Below are positions 1-8,836 of a stretch of 64,000 bases of DNA, piece by piece. The stretch is taken from the NCBI GenBank assembly GCA_002898375.1, contig BEIN01000001.1, positions 62,001-126,000 on the forward strand, written 5' to 3'. Within the stretch, counting starts at the first letter, position 1, and every line of letters starts with the position of its first letter. Under the pieces are notes generated by a model, which searched no databases, was not told where the DNA came from, and saw only the letters and a list, made by a program, of their open reading frames with translations. Origin of the DNA: a bacterium HR37 (lineage in GTDB: Bacteria > Desulfobacterota_D > UBA1144 > Nemesobacterales > CSP1-2). Position numbers and translations under genes: made by a program.

Positions 1-693
1 AGACTAAAGCAAGAGGCCCAACCCGGGGTTTCAACCTGGGATCTTGATAGGATTGCCGAGGAGCTCTGTATAAGTATGGGTGCAGTGCCGGCTTTTAAGG
101 GGTATAGAAACTATCCGGCTTCGGTTTGCTTTGCCATTAACAGCGAGGTTGTTCATGGGATTCCTTCTAAGAAGAAGATTCTTAAAGAGGGTGATATACT
201 GGGTATGGACTTCGGTGTGTGTTTGGATGGGTTCTACAGCGACTCGGCTATCACTATCCCTATAGGTCATGTGTCTCCCATAGCTCAAAGACTTTTAGAG
301 GTTACAAGAAATTCTCTCTACAGGGGAATAGAGAAGGCATACCCACACAATCGGCTTTTTGATATCTCCCATGCTATAGAGAGTTATGTGGAGCAGGAGG
401 GGTTCTCAGTTGTAAAGACATTTGTTGGACATGGGATAGGAAGAAGTCTTCATGAGGAACCCCAGGTACCTAACTTTGTTCCCCATAATGGGAACTGGAG
501 TAAAGGGATAAGATTAAAAGCCGGGATGGTAATTGCAATTGAGCCCATGGTAAATGTTGGAAGACCGGATGTAAGGATTCTGGATGATGGTTGGACAGCA
601 GTTACGGTAGATGGTTCCCTCTCAGCTCACTTTGAACATACCGTTGCAATACTTGAGGAAGGACCGGTTATTTTAACTCAGTTTGAAGAGTAA
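1..693 (+). CDS. map: Type I methionine aminopeptidase, 5' end cut by window
   Basis: Removes the N-terminal Met from nascent proteins in the cytosol. The reading frame is open from base 1, so the start lies outside the window; 230 residues are visible, close to full length for the short bacterial form. All five dimetal ligands can be seen: Asp in GMDFGV, Asp in YSDSA, His in GHGIGRSLHEEP, Glu in AIEPM and Glu in FEHTV. It sits directly upstream of infA (9 bp gap), the usual spc/alpha operon order. The first ATG inside the window (76) is internal, because conserved sequence (LDRIAEEL) precedes it. Function is certain; only the start is missing. Confidence 0.97.
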   Translation, partial: RLKQEAQPGVSTWDLDRIAEELCISMGAVPAFKGYRNYPASVCFAINSEVVHGIPSKKKILKEGDILGMDFGVCLDGFYSDSAITIPIGHVSPIAQRLLEVTRNSLYRGIEKAYPHNRLFDISHAIESYVEQEGFSVVKTFVGHGIGRSLHEEPQVPNFVPHNGNWSKGIRLKAGMVIAIEPMVNVGRPDVRILDDGWTAVTVDGSLSAHFEHTVAILEEGPVILTQFEE

Positions 694-702
694 AGGAGAG
701 AT

Positions 703-924
703 ATGGGAAAAGAAGAAAGATTGGAGTTTGAAGGTGTAGTGGTTGAGGCACTTCCCAACGCTATGTTTAGGGTTGAGATTGAAGGAGGGCATAAGATACT
801 TGCTTATGTATCTGGTAAGATGCGAACCAACTTCATACGCATTCTACCGGGAGACAAAGTAAAGGTTGAGCTTTCACCTTATGATCTTACAAAGGGTAGA
901 ATTGTGTACAGGTTAAAAAAATAA
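703..924 (+). CDS. infA: Translation initiation factor IF-1
   Basis: A 73-residue single OB-fold (S1-like) protein that binds the 30S A site during initiation. It has the family's usual length, with the conserved [16 protein letters not shown] start of the fold and a C-terminal [12 protein letters not shown]. The start ATG follows a clear AGGAG Shine-Dalgarno (positions 694-698). It lies between map and rpmJ, the typical order at the spc/alpha junction, and is probably cotranscribed with the ribosomal protein genes. Confidence 0.97.
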   Translation: MGKEERLEFEGVVVEALPNAMFRVEIEGGHKILAYVSGKMRTNFIRILPGDKVKVELSPYDLTKGRIVYRLKK

Positions 925-943
925 TTACACAGGAGGTTTCGGG

Positions 944-1057
944 TTGAAGGTAAGAGCCTCGGTAAAAAAGATATGTGATAAGTGCAAGATAATCAGGAGA
1001 AAGGGTACTATACGCGTAATCTGTGAAAACAAGAAACACAAACAAAAGCAAGGGTAG
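944..1057 (+). CDS. rpmJ: 50S ribosomal protein L36 (bL36), zinc type
   Basis: A 37-codon gene starting with TTG after a strong AGGAGG (931-936). The product has the universal [14 protein letters not shown] start. Its zinc ligands follow the C-X2-C-X12-C-X4-H pattern (C11, C14, C27, H32), so this is the zinc-binding C+ form, not the zinc-free paralogue. Its place between infA and rpsM is the standard operon position. Length and sequence are ordinary for the family. Confidence 0.95.
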   Translation: MKVRASVKKICDKCKIIRRKGTIRVICENKKHKQKQG

Positions 1058-1068
1058 GAGGAGAAAAG

Positions 1069-1449
1069 ATGCCAAGGATAGCCGGTGTGGATATACCTGC
1101 GGATAAGAGAATAGAGGTTGGGCTTACATACATATACGGTATAGGTCGTTCGACCTCTAGGAAGATTCTGGCTGAAGCAGGTATAGATATGAACAAGCGC
1201 GGACACGAACTTACTGAGCAGGAAATTGCCAAGATAAGAGAGATCATTGAGCAGAATTACACCGTTGAGGGAGAGCTAAGAAAAGAAATCCAAAACAACA
1301 TTAAACGTCTCATAGAGATAGGCTGCTACAGGGGTATAAGGCACAGGCTTCACTTACCCGTTCGTGGGCAGAGGACTCGTTCTAATGCAAGGACAAGAAA
1401 GGGGCCAAGGGGTGCAGCTATTGCTAAAAAGAAGAAGACCAAAGGATAG
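1069..1449 (+). CDS. rpsM: 30S ribosomal protein S13 (uS13)
   Basis: Binds 16S rRNA in the 30S head and contacts L5 and the P-site tRNA. The 126-residue product carries the N-terminal [10 protein letters not shown], the helix-two-turn-helix region ([10 protein letters not shown]) and a basic C-terminal tail containing [14 protein letters not shown]. The ATG follows GGAGG at 1057-1061. It begins the rpsM-rpsK-rpsD-rpoA-rplQ alpha operon block. Confidence 0.97.
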   Translation: MPRIAGVDIPADKRIEVGLTYIYGIGRSTSRKILAEAGIDMNKRGHELTEQEIAKIREIIEQNYTVEGELRKEIQNNIKRLIEIGCYRGIRHRLHLPVRGQRTRSNARTRKGPRGAAIAKKKKTKG

Positions 1450-1463
1450 AGTGGAGGTAAAAG

Positions 1464-1847
1464 TTGGCTAAGAAAAAGGGAGCTAAAAAAACCAAAAAGT
1501 TTGTAGAACATGGTATAGCACATATTCAAGCCACATTTAACAACACCATAGTTACGATAACCGATCCTCAGGGTAATGTGGTTGCTTGGTCGAGTGGTGG
1601 TGTAAAGGGGTTTAAGGGAACGAGGAAGGGAACACCATTTGCGGCTCAGGTAGCCGCTGAGGATGCTGCTAGGAAGGCTTCTTCAATGGGAATGAAGAGT
1701 GTAGCAGTTTATGTTAAAGGACCTGGTCCAGGTAGGGAACCTGCAATAAGATCTCTTCAGGCTGCAGGACTTAAGATAACTCTTATAAGAGATGTTACAC
1801 CTATACCTCATAACGGGTGTAGGCCACCTGGTAGACGAAGGGTCTAA
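1464..1847 (+). CDS. rpsK: 30S ribosomal protein S11 (uS11)
   Basis: A 127-residue platform protein of the small subunit. Diagnostic segments are [36 protein letters not shown] and the C-terminal [11 protein letters not shown]. The start is TTG, 14 bp after rpsM and behind GGAGG (1452-1456); no in-frame ATG fits the conserved N-terminus better. Confidence 0.97.
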   Translation: MAKKKGAKKTKKFVEHGIAHIQATFNNTIVTITDPQGNVVAWSSGGVKGFKGTRKGTPFAAQVAAEDAARKASSMGMKSVAVYVKGPGPGREPAIRSLQAAGLKITLIRDVTPIPHNGCRPPGRRRV

Positions 1848-1885
1848 TTTGAATGATCTAGTATTTGATAAGGAGGTTTATATAA

Positions 1886-2518
1886 GTGGCAAGATATACA
1901 GGGCCAGTTTGTAGACTTTGTAGAAGAGAGGGGATGAAACTTTTTCTAAAAGGGGAGAAATGCTATACCCCCAAGTGTCCTGTTGAAAGACGTCCGGAAC
2001 AGGCTCCAGGGGAACACGGACTTTTGCGTCCAAAGTTTTCGGAGTTTGGAATAAGGCTTAGGGAAAAACAAAAGGTAAAGCGTATTTACGGATTGACAGA
2101 GAAGCAATTTAGCAGGTACTTCGAAAGAGCCTCTCGCGTTAAAGGTGTTACAGGTAAGCTTCTTATATCCCTTCTGGAGAGGAGGTTGGATAACGTTGTG
2201 TATAGGCTTGGATTTGCCAGCTCCAGAAAAGAGGCTCGTCAGCTGGTTCGTGCTGGGCATATACTGGTAAACGGTAAAAAGGTTGATATTCCATCATACG
2301 AGATAGAAGTGGGAGATGTTATCGAGGTAGCGGAGAAAAGCAGAGGCATGGAGAGGATAAATCAATCACTTGAAGGACTTGCACGCAGAGGTTTGCCTGA
2401 GTGGCTTGAGCTGGATAGGGAAAACTACAGAGGGGTGGTAAAGAGATTGCCTGCTAGGGAAGACGTTACAATTCCAATAGAAGAGCAGCTTATAGTTGAG
2501 TTCTACTCCAGAGTTTAG
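1886..2518 (+). CDS. rpsD: 30S ribosomal protein S4 (uS4), zinc-finger form
   Basis: A primary 16S rRNA-binding assembly protein. The 210-residue sequence starts at GTG behind AAGGAGG (1870-1876). The N-terminal domain keeps four cysteines (C9, C12, C26, C31 in the VCRLCRREG...CYTPKC region), which marks the zinc-binding form that many mesophilic proteobacteria have lost. The S4 RNA-binding fold ([20 protein letters not shown]) lies in the middle. In many bacteria S4 represses the alpha operon; no leader pseudoknot was checked here. Confidence 0.97.
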   Translation: MARYTGPVCRLCRREGMKLFLKGEKCYTPKCPVERRPEQAPGEHGLLRPKFSEFGIRLREKQKVKRIYGLTEKQFSRYFERASRVKGVTGKLLISLLERRLDNVVYRLGFASSRKEARQLVRAGHILVNGKKVDIPSYEIEVGDVIEVAEKSRGMERINQSLEGLARRGLPEWLELDRENYRGVVKRLPAREDVTIPIEEQLIVEFYSRV

Positions 2519-2578
2519 GGTTGTTTTTGCTTTTGTTTTTCAAGCTCCTAAAGATAAACAAAAGGGAGGGATGTTAAG

Positions 2579-3619
2579 TTGAAGGATTTTCAAAGAAACT
2601 GGCAGGATCTTATAAAACCAAAGAGGATTGAAAAGGAAGAAAAAACAGCTACTCCTTTTTACGGTAAATTTATATGCGAACCACTTGAGAGAGGATACGG
2701 GATAACCTTGGGAAATGCCCTAAGAAGGGTGCTTCTCTCTTCAATCCAGGGACCTGCTATTACATCGGTTAAAATTGAAGGGGTGTTGCATGAGTTCTCT
2801 ACCATTCCCGGGGTTAAAGAGGATGTAACCGAGATTATACTCAATCTAAAGGGTGTGTGTCTGAGGATGCACACATATGAGCCCCAGATACTCAGGGTAA
2901 GTGCAATGGGTGAGTGTGAGGTTAAAGCAGGGGATATAATAACAACACATCAGGTTGAGGTTCTAAACCCTGATCACCATATTGCTACCCTTTCCGAAGG
3001 AGCTAAGCTTGTTATGGAGATGAAAGTGGAGATGGGACGTGGATATGAACCGGTGGAGAGAAGGGAGGATACCCAACGAGAGGTGGGGGTTATCCCAATT
3101 GATGCTATTTTCTCTCCCGTAAGGAAGGTAAACTTTACCGTTACAAATGCAAGGGTTGGTAGAAGAACGGATTATCAAAGACTGACGCTGGAAATCTGGA
3201 CAAATGGTTCTATCCTTCCTGAGGATGCTTTGGCATATTCTGCCAAGATTATTAAGGAGCATTTAAATGTTTTTATAAACTTTGATGAGAAGGAAGTGGA
3301 TCAGGTAACTACCAGTGTGGAGGGTAAAAAGGAGATAAATGGAACAGAAGATATTCTCTTTACCTCTATAGAAGAGTTGGATCTCTCTGCCAGGTCTTTA
3401 AACTGTTTGAGGAAAGCAGGGGTTCAGTACACAGGTGATTTAATTCAAAAAACTGAAGACGAGCTTTTGAATCTGGAAAACTTTGGTAAACGTTCTCTTG
3501 TGGAGATAAAAGAGAGGCTTGCGGAGTTGGGTCTTAGTTTGGGTATGAAGATTAACAGGGAGGTTTTTGAATCTGAGAAGCTCAGGCGTATAAATGCGGA
3601 AAAGAGAGCATCCCATTAA
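2579..3619 (+). CDS. rpoA: DNA-directed RNA polymerase subunit alpha
   Basis: The 346-residue alpha subunit nucleates core RNA polymerase and reads UP elements. The N-terminal dimerisation domain (about 1-235) includes RGYGITLGNALRRVLLSS. The C-terminal domain (about 262-325) has LDLSARSLNCLRKAG and NFGKRSLVEIKERL, the DNA- and activator-contact helices. Translation starts at TTG behind GGGAGGG, after a 60 bp gap from rpsD. It is slightly longer than the E. coli protein because of the linker and a short C-terminal tail. Confidence 0.98.
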   Translation: MKDFQRNWQDLIKPKRIEKEEKTATPFYGKFICEPLERGYGITLGNALRRVLLSSIQGPAITSVKIEGVLHEFSTIPGVKEDVTEIILNLKGVCLRMHTYEPQILRVSAMGECEVKAGDIITTHQVEVLNPDHHIATLSEGAKLVMEMKVEMGRGYEPVERREDTQREVGVIPIDAIFSPVRKVNFTVTNARVGRRTDYQRLTLEIWTNGSILPEDALAYSAKIIKEHLNVFINFDEKEVDQVTTSVEGKKEINGTEDILFTSIEELDLSARSLNCLRKAGVQYTGDLIQKTEDELLNLENFGKRSLVEIKERLAELGLSLGMKINREVFESEKLRRINAEKRASH

Positions 3620-3649
3620 TCTCTAAGAAGTTTAACTTGGAGGCTTTAA

Positions 3650-4216
3650 ATGCGGCATAAAAAAAAGGGACGAAAACTGGGTGTTGTTACAAAACACAGG
3701 AAGGCGATGTTAAGAAATATGGTTACGGATTTTTTTCGTTACGGAAGAATTAAGACAACTGATACAAGGGCTAAGGAACTTAGAAGGTTTGCAGAGAAGA
3801 TAATAACCATTGCAAAAGAAGGAACCCTCCATGCCAGAAGGCAGGCAGCAGCTCTCCTACGTGATAAGGGAGTGCTAAAGAAGCTATTTGATGAGATTGC
3901 TCCAAGGTATAAGAACCGCCCTGGTGGGTATACAAGGATAATAAAGCTCGGGGTAAGGCGAGGTGATAGCTCTCCGATATCGATGTTAGAGCTTGTTGAG
4001 GAAGAGCTTAAACCCAAGCGTAGGAAGAAGTCAAAGGAGGCAACTCAAAGGCAAGCTCCTGCTCCTGAGACAACAGAGGCTAAGAGCAGAAAGAAAGAGG
4101 CTGCAGAGGAACTCGGTTTAATTGAGGCTGATAAAAAAACCGATCAGGGAAGTTTAGAAGAGTCCAGGCAAGAGCAAGACGAACCAACACAATCGAATAG
4201 AGAACCCCAGCAATAA
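3650..4216 (+). CDS. rplQ: 50S ribosomal protein L17 (bL17) with long charged C-terminal tail
   Basis: Residues 1 to about 120 are a standard L17 (start [11 protein letters not shown]; central [25 protein letters not shown]). About 65 further residues follow, rich in Lys, Glu, Gln and Pro and with little hydrophobic content, so probably disordered. Bacterial L17 is usually 115-130 residues, so 188 is long, though tailed forms are known in several phyla. It closes the ribosomal block, and the next gene starts 10 bp after its stop. Confidence 0.95.
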   Translation: MRHKKKGRKLGVVTKHRKAMLRNMVTDFFRYGRIKTTDTRAKELRRFAEKIITIAKEGTLHARRQAAALLRDKGVLKKLFDEIAPRYKNRPGGYTRIIKLGVRRGDSSPISMLELVEEELKPKRRKKSKEATQRQAPAPETTEAKSRKKEAAEELGLIEADKKTDQGSLEESRQEQDEPTQSNREPQQ

Positions 4217-4226
4217 CCTTTTATTT

Positions 4227-5240
4227 ATGCATGATACAGGACTTATACTCGATTCCAAAAGCATCTCTGGTTTGGTTGAGCTTGCCCGGGAAGCAGAAGA
4301 TGCTGGGTTTCATTCTGTATGGACAACAGAGCTCTATAGGAGTTCCTTTCAACAACTTGCTCCTGTAGCGTGTTCTACCAGTAGGGTACATGTGGGAACT
4401 GCTGTTGCTTTGGCCTTTGTAAGAACTCCTTTTATTACCGCACTTACTGCGCTTGATCTCGATGAGATATCATCTGGCAGGTTAATACTTGGACTTGGAA
4501 CAGGTGCAAAACGTGCAAATGAACTCTGGCATGGGGTAAGTTATGGTAAACCTACTGTTAAAATAAGGGAATGTATAGAAGTAATAAGGTTGATCATAGA
4601 TAAATGCACATCTGGAGAACCCATCCTCTATAATGGAGAGTACTACAGTGTGAATATTAAAGGGTATCATCGCCCTTTTAAACCAGTAAGAGGCAGAATA
4701 CCTATATATCTTGCCGGTGTTGGTAAGTACATGACAAGGACTGCAGCAGAGGTGGCTGATGGATATATAGGGCATGTTGTTTGTTCTTTAAGGTATATAA
4801 AGGAAGTGGTTAGCAAGAACATAGAGCTTGGTCTTAAGAAAGCAGGTAAGGATCGCAAGGATTTTAAGGTTGCTTCAATTATAACATGTGCTGTATCAAA
4901 TGATAAAAGAAGAGCAAGGCAGGCAGCAAGGGCTACAATAGCCTTTTATGCTACTGTCCGTACTTATGAGCCTCCATTTAAGCTACACGGATTTGAGAGG
5001 GAAACCATACAGATAAGAGAGGCATTTCTTAAGGGTGATATTGAGTCTATGATTCAAGGTGTAAGTGATGATATGATTGATGCTTTTGCAGTGGTTGGGA
5101 CTCCCGATGAGTGCAGAAAAAGGATAAAAGAGTATATGGATCACATAGACCTACCTATTCTCAGTGCCCCACATTATTTTTTAGACTTCGAAGAGGTAAG
5201 GGAGTATCAGAGGGGTTTACTGAACACGTTTGGAAAGTGA
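4227..5240 (+). CDS. Luciferase-like (LLM class) flavin-dependent oxidoreductase
   Basis: A 337-residue TIM-barrel protein of the bacterial luciferase family, which uses FMN or F420. Family signs are the N-terminal LVELAREAEDAGFHSVW, the RVHVGTAVALAFVRTP strand and RLILGLGTGAK. The sequence recalls F420-dependent methylene-H4MPT reductase-like members, but cofactor and substrate cannot be fixed from sequence. The ATG has no clear Shine-Dalgarno and lies 10 bp after rplQ, so it may be read through from the ribosomal operon. A TTG overlapping its stop is not the start of the next gene. Confidence 0.85.
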   Translation: MHDTGLILDSKSISGLVELAREAEDAGFHSVWTTELYRSSFQQLAPVACSTSRVHVGTAVALAFVRTPFITALTALDLDEISSGRLILGLGTGAKRANELWHGVSYGKPTVKIRECIEVIRLIIDKCTSGEPILYNGEYYSVNIKGYHRPFKPVRGRIPIYLAGVGKYMTRTAAEVADGYIGHVVCSLRYIKEVVSKNIELGLKKAGKDRKDFKVASIITCAVSNDKRRARQAARATIAFYATVRTYEPPFKLHGFERETIQIREAFLKGDIESMIQGVSDDMIDAFAVVGTPDECRKRIKEYMDHIDLPILSAPHYFLDFEEVREYQRGLLNTFGK

Positions 5241-5286
5241 TTTTTACTTTCTGGTTTCCCGTGCTAACCTTTTAGTTAGTCTTAAT

Positions 5287-6675
5287 ATGAAGAAAGAGGT
5301 CTTTACCTACCGAACACGTATTGAAGCTCCTTTAGAGCTTGTTTTTAGGTGGCATACCACCTCTGGGGCATTGGAGCGTCTTATGCCACCCTGGGAGCGA
5401 TGGGAGATACTTGAGCAGCCAAGTTGTATAAAGGATGGAGCCAGAGCTGTTATAAAGCTAAAGATAGGTCCTTTTTCAAGACGTTGGGTTGTAGAACACA
5501 GAGGCTACAGAGAGGGAGTTGGATTTAAGGATGTTCAGGTTTCCGGTCCTTTTAAGTTATGGGAACACAGCCACCTCTTTGAACCTGATGGGCCTTCTGG
5601 GTGTTTTATCGAGGACCGGATTGAGTATGTTCTTCCTTTTGGCTGGATTGGTAGTATTGTTGGAGGCTCATTTGTAAGGAATAAGTTAAAAGCTGTATTT
5701 AGCTACCGCCATCGGATTATAAAAGAAGATATAGAGATATATAAAAGATACGGAGAGGGGAATATGAAGGTATTGGTTACCGGGGCAGGTGGTCTTATCG
5801 GCTCTGCCCTTACGGCCTTCCTTAGAGCGGGTGGACACGAGGTTACACAGCTTCGTCACTCAAAGCGTATTGGGGAAGTTCCTTCTGGCAGAAAGGAAAT
5901 TTTCTGGGATATAGAAGCAAAAAGAATAGACCTTAACGGTATTGAAGGACACGATGTTGTGGTACATCTTGCTGGTGAAAACATTGCGGGTATGTGGACT
6001 GGGGAAAAGAAAAGAAGAATACGAGAGAGCAGGGTTGAGGGAACCAGGTTCTTATGTGAGTCTCTCTCAAAGCTTGGGGAGCCTCCACAGGTTTTGGTCT
6101 GCGCTTCGGCTATAGGGTACTACGGAGACCGAGGTGATGAGATCCTTACTGAGGAGAAGCCAAAGGGGAAGGGGTTTCTTGCGGACGTGTGTTCGGAATG
6201 GGAATCCGCAGTTGAGCCTGCAGTTAAAAGGGGAATAAGGGTTGTAAACCTTCGCTTTGGTATAGTGCTTAGCCCAAAAGGAGGAGCCCTTGGTATGATG
6301 CTCCTTCCTTTTCGATTGGGATTGGGCGGAAGAATAGGAAGTGGAGAGCAGTACTGGAGTTGGATTGCTTTGGATGATACAATCGGAGCCATTTATCACG
6401 CAATTAAGAAAACGGAGCTTGAAGGGCCTGTAAACGTTGTTTCTCCAAATCCTGTTACAAACAGGGAGTTTGTAAAAACCCTGGGTAGGGTACTGGGTCG
6501 GCCAGTTTTTATTCCGTTGCCTGAATCCTTGGTTCGGTTAGTAGCTGGGCAGATGGGTGAGGAAATGTTGCTTGCAAGTGTTAGGGTTATGCCCAAGAGG
6601 CTTTTGGACTCTGGCTATGAGTTTCACTATCCGAATCTGGAAGTTGCCTTAAGACATCTTCTTGGAAGAATGTAG
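5287..6675 (+). CDS. SRPBCC domain fused to TIGR01777-type NAD(P)-dependent epimerase
   Basis: A two-domain protein of 462 residues. Residues 1 to about 155 form a SRPBCC/cyclase-like hydrophobic-ligand fold (FTYRTRIEAPLELVFRWH start). From residue 160 an extended SDR begins with MKVLVTGAGGLIGSALTAFL, a Rossmann GxxGxxG. It continues with VVHLAGENIAG, SAIGYYGDRGDE and a C-terminal DUF1731-like end, as in YfcH/TIGR01777 proteins. The ATG at 5287 is preferred over a TTG at 5230, which would overlap the upstream stop and add non-conserved residues. The substrate is unknown. pdxH follows after 2 bp. Confidence 0.88.
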   Translation: MKKEVFTYRTRIEAPLELVFRWHTTSGALERLMPPWERWEILEQPSCIKDGARAVIKLKIGPFSRRWVVEHRGYREGVGFKDVQVSGPFKLWEHSHLFEPDGPSGCFIEDRIEYVLPFGWIGSIVGGSFVRNKLKAVFSYRHRIIKEDIEIYKRYGEGNMKVLVTGAGGLIGSALTAFLRAGGHEVTQLRHSKRIGEVPSGRKEIFWDIEAKRIDLNGIEGHDVVVHLAGENIAGMWTGEKKRRIRESRVEGTRFLCESLSKLGEPPQVLVCASAIGYYGDRGDEILTEEKPKGKGFLADVCSEWESAVEPAVKRGIRVVNLRFGIVLSPKGGALGMMLLPFRLGLGGRIGSGEQYWSWIALDDTIGAIYHAIKKTELEGPVNVVSPNPVTNREFVKTLGRVLGRPVFIPLPESLVRLVAGQMGEEMLLASVRVMPKRLLDSGYEFHYPNLEVALRHLLGRM

Positions 6676-6677
6676 TT

Positions 6678-7370
6678 ATGAAAATGGCTAAGGTTAAAAC
6701 AAACTCGATTGCAAGGAGAAATCTCATGAAGTTGTCCGTTGGTGGTGTAAACAGAGAATATGGTCTTTTTGAATTAAATGAAGAGGATCTTGATCCAGAT
6801 CCGTTTAAGCAGTTTGAGAAGTGGTTTAATGAGGCTTTGGAAGCTAACCTGCTTCTTCCAAATGCTATGGCACTTGCAACAGCAACGAAAGAGGGCAGGC
6901 CATCGGTTAGGATGATGCTGCTTAAGGGTTTTGATGAGAGAGGATTTTTGTTCTATTCAAATTGTAAAAGTAGAAAGGGAATTGAGCTGGCTGAGAATCC
7001 CTATGCAGCCGTTGTATTCTGGTGGGCTGAGCTTGAGCGTCAGGTAAGAATAGAGGGAAGTGTCAGTGTGGTTCCAGATGAGGAAGCAGATGCTTATTTT
7101 GCAACCCGTCCAAGGGGAAGTCAGATTGGAGCTTGGGTTTCCAATCAAAGCCAGGTTATAAGTGGTAGGGAGGAGATAAATCACCGATTTAATGAGTTGG
7201 AGATTAAATATAAGGATCAGGATATACCCCGTCCACCTTACTGGGTAGGGTACTGCCTCTCTCCTGTATCTTTTGAGTTCTGGCAGGGGAGGCCAAATCG
7301 TTTACATGACAGACTCCGCTACCGTTTGCTTGACAACGGGAATTGGGTCATAGAACGCCTAGCCCCATAG
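6678..7370 (+). CDS. pdxH: Pyridoxamine/pyridoxine 5'-phosphate oxidase
   Basis: An FMN enzyme that oxidises PNP/PMP to pyridoxal 5'-phosphate. Typical segments are DPDPFKQFEKWFNEA, ATATKEGRPSVRMMLLKG (FMN phosphate contact), YSNCKSRKG, VFWWAELERQVRIEG and the C-terminal FEFWQGRPNRLHDRLRY with substrate-binding Arg and His. At 230 residues it has the expected length. The ATG at 6678 is 2 bp after the previous stop; an ATG at 6684 is an alternative that does not change the domain. It ends 9 bp from the convergent SDR gene. Confidence 0.96.
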   Translation: MKMAKVKTNSIARRNLMKLSVGGVNREYGLFELNEEDLDPDPFKQFEKWFNEALEANLLLPNAMALATATKEGRPSVRMMLLKGFDERGFLFYSNCKSRKGIELAENPYAAVVFWWAELERQVRIEGSVSVVPDEEADAYFATRPRGSQIGAWVSNQSQVISGREEINHRFNELEIKYKDQDIPRPPYWVGYCLSPVSFEFWQGRPNRLHDRLRYRLLDNGNWVIERLAP

Positions 7371-7379
7371 GGTTTATCT

Positions 7380-8114
7380 CTATATTCCCCAGGCACCACT
7401 CAGGTATATATTTGCACCATTTATGTATCTGGCTTCGTCTGAGAGAAGAAAACAGGTGATAGAGACGGCATCCTGTGTGCTTCCAATGTATCCTGCTGGT
7501 ATAAACCTTACCATCTTTGAAAGCTCTTCTTCAGGTGCACTTCCAGAGTTTATGAATCCAGGTGATATGGTGTTTACTGTTATTCCATGAGGGGCAAGTA
7601 CACGTGCAAGTGCTCTTGTTAAAGCAATTACCCCTATTTTAGCTATATAGTGTGCGGTTATATCAGGCTGTGCAGAGAGTTTATCTGCGTTTGCCATGCT
7701 AAAAGTTACAATCCTTCCCCATTTTCTTTCTTTCATACCGGGTGCTACAGCTTTACTTAGGTAGAAAACAGGGTGGAGATTGTTATTAAACATTGAGTGC
7801 CATCCCTCAACCGTTTCCTCAAGTATGTTTACACGGTGGTAAGGACCTGCACAGTTTATAAGTGCATCAATGCGACCCCACATGTTTTCTACTTTTTTTA
7901 CAAGGCTCTCAGCAGCCTTTGGATCTGATACATCACATCTTGCTTCAAATCCTTTAGCTCCTTTTTTCTCTATCTCCTCTACGGTTTCTTTTGCCTCTTT
8001 TTCACTTTTTCTGTAGCAGATAGCTACAGACCATCCCTTCTCAGCTAGAGCAAGGGCGATTGCTCGTCCTATCCCACGAGCACCACCTGTTATTAACGCA
8101 ACCTTTCCACCCAT
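7380..8114 (-). CDS. Short-chain dehydrogenase/reductase, FabG-like
   Basis: A 244-residue classical SDR with the NAD(P) motif ITGGARGIGRAIA near the N-terminus, an NNxHP-like segment and a YxxxK active site (HYIAKIGVIALTRAL). The likely catalytic Ser (TFSMANAD) lies 17 residues before the Tyr, not the common 12-13, implying a small insertion in the active-site loop. It could be a 3-oxoacyl-ACP reductase or a related keto-reductase; the substrate is not determinable. It is the last gene of the metF-ubiE-SDR operon. Confidence 0.88.
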   Translation of the reverse strand: MGGKVALITGGARGIGRAIALALAEKGWSVAICYRKSEKEAKETVEEIEKKGAKGFEARCDVSDPKAAESLVKKVENMWGRIDALINCAGPYHRVNILEETVEGWHSMFNNNLHPVFYLSKAVAPGMKERKWGRIVTFSMANADKLSAQPDITAHYIAKIGVIALTRALARVLAPHGITVNTISPGFINSGSAPEEELSKMVRFIPAGYIGSTQDAVSITCFLLSDEARYINGANIYLSGAWGI

Positions 8115-8143
8115 CTTTTGGTACCTCCCCTTATTGTACTAAC

Positions 8144-8824
8144 TTATTTTTCCTTTATTCCTATATATATGATTACAGCTCCCATGGTGAGTTCTAGAGA
8201 TTGTAAAACCTTGAATCCAGCTTCATTCATAAGTTTTGAGAATGACTCTCTTTGAGGAAAGTTCTGAATGGAATCTGCCAGATACCTGTATTCTTCCCTT
8301 CTTCCGAAAATTGAGCCTATAAGTGGTAGGATATTTTTTATATAGAACATGTAGATGGGTGAGAAGAAGGGTTTTTGTGGAACAGCAAATTCAAGAACAC
8401 CTATTTTGCCTCCAGGTTTTAAAACCCTTTTCATCTCGCAAAGTGCTTCGAGGGGATCAATGGTGTTTCTTATGCCAAAGGCTATGGTAACGGCATCAAA
8501 TACCCCGTCTTTAAAGGGTAAATCTTCAGCAAGTCCCTGAATAAGGGTAATTCTGTTTCCTAATCTTAGTGAGTTTATCTTCTTTTGGGCTAACTTTAGC
8601 ATGTGTGGACTTGGGTCAAGCCCTATTACATGTGGTACTTTTTGTCTGGCAATCTCTAGAGCTACTTCAGCAGTTCCTGTTGCTATATCAAGAACAAGTG
8701 TTGAAGAGGATACGTTTTCTGCAAGTTTTCTTCTCCAGAGCCTATCTATTCCGAAGCTAAATAGGGTATTTAGCGTGTCATAGTATCTTGCAACCCTGTT
8801 AAATATCGGTTTGGTTTCAGGCAT
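8144..8824 (-). CDS. ubiE: Demethylmenaquinone/ubiquinone C-methyltransferase
   Basis: A SAM-dependent class I methyltransferase of 226 residues that makes menaquinone (or ubiquinone) from its demethyl precursor. It shows the family's N-terminal FNRVARYYDTLNTLFSFGIDRLWRR, split here by normal variation, the SAM motif VLDIATGTAEVALEIA, and FKDGVFDAVTIAFGIRN with the conserved GIRN. It lies 12 bp downstream of metF and 29 bp upstream of the SDR, so these are probably cotranscribed. Which quinone is used cannot be told; menG would be the alternative name. Confidence 0.93.
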   Translation of the reverse strand: MPETKPIFNRVARYYDTLNTLFSFGIDRLWRRKLAENVSSSTLVLDIATGTAEVALEIARQKVPHVIGLDPSPHMLKLAQKKINSLRLGNRITLIQGLAEDLPFKDGVFDAVTIAFGIRNTIDPLEALCEMKRVLKPGGKIGVLEFAVPQKPFFSPIYMFYIKNILPLIGSIFGRREEYRYLADSIQNFPQRESFSKLMNEAGFKVLQSLELTMGAVIIYIGIKEK

Positions 8825-8836
8825 GATAGGGAAAAC

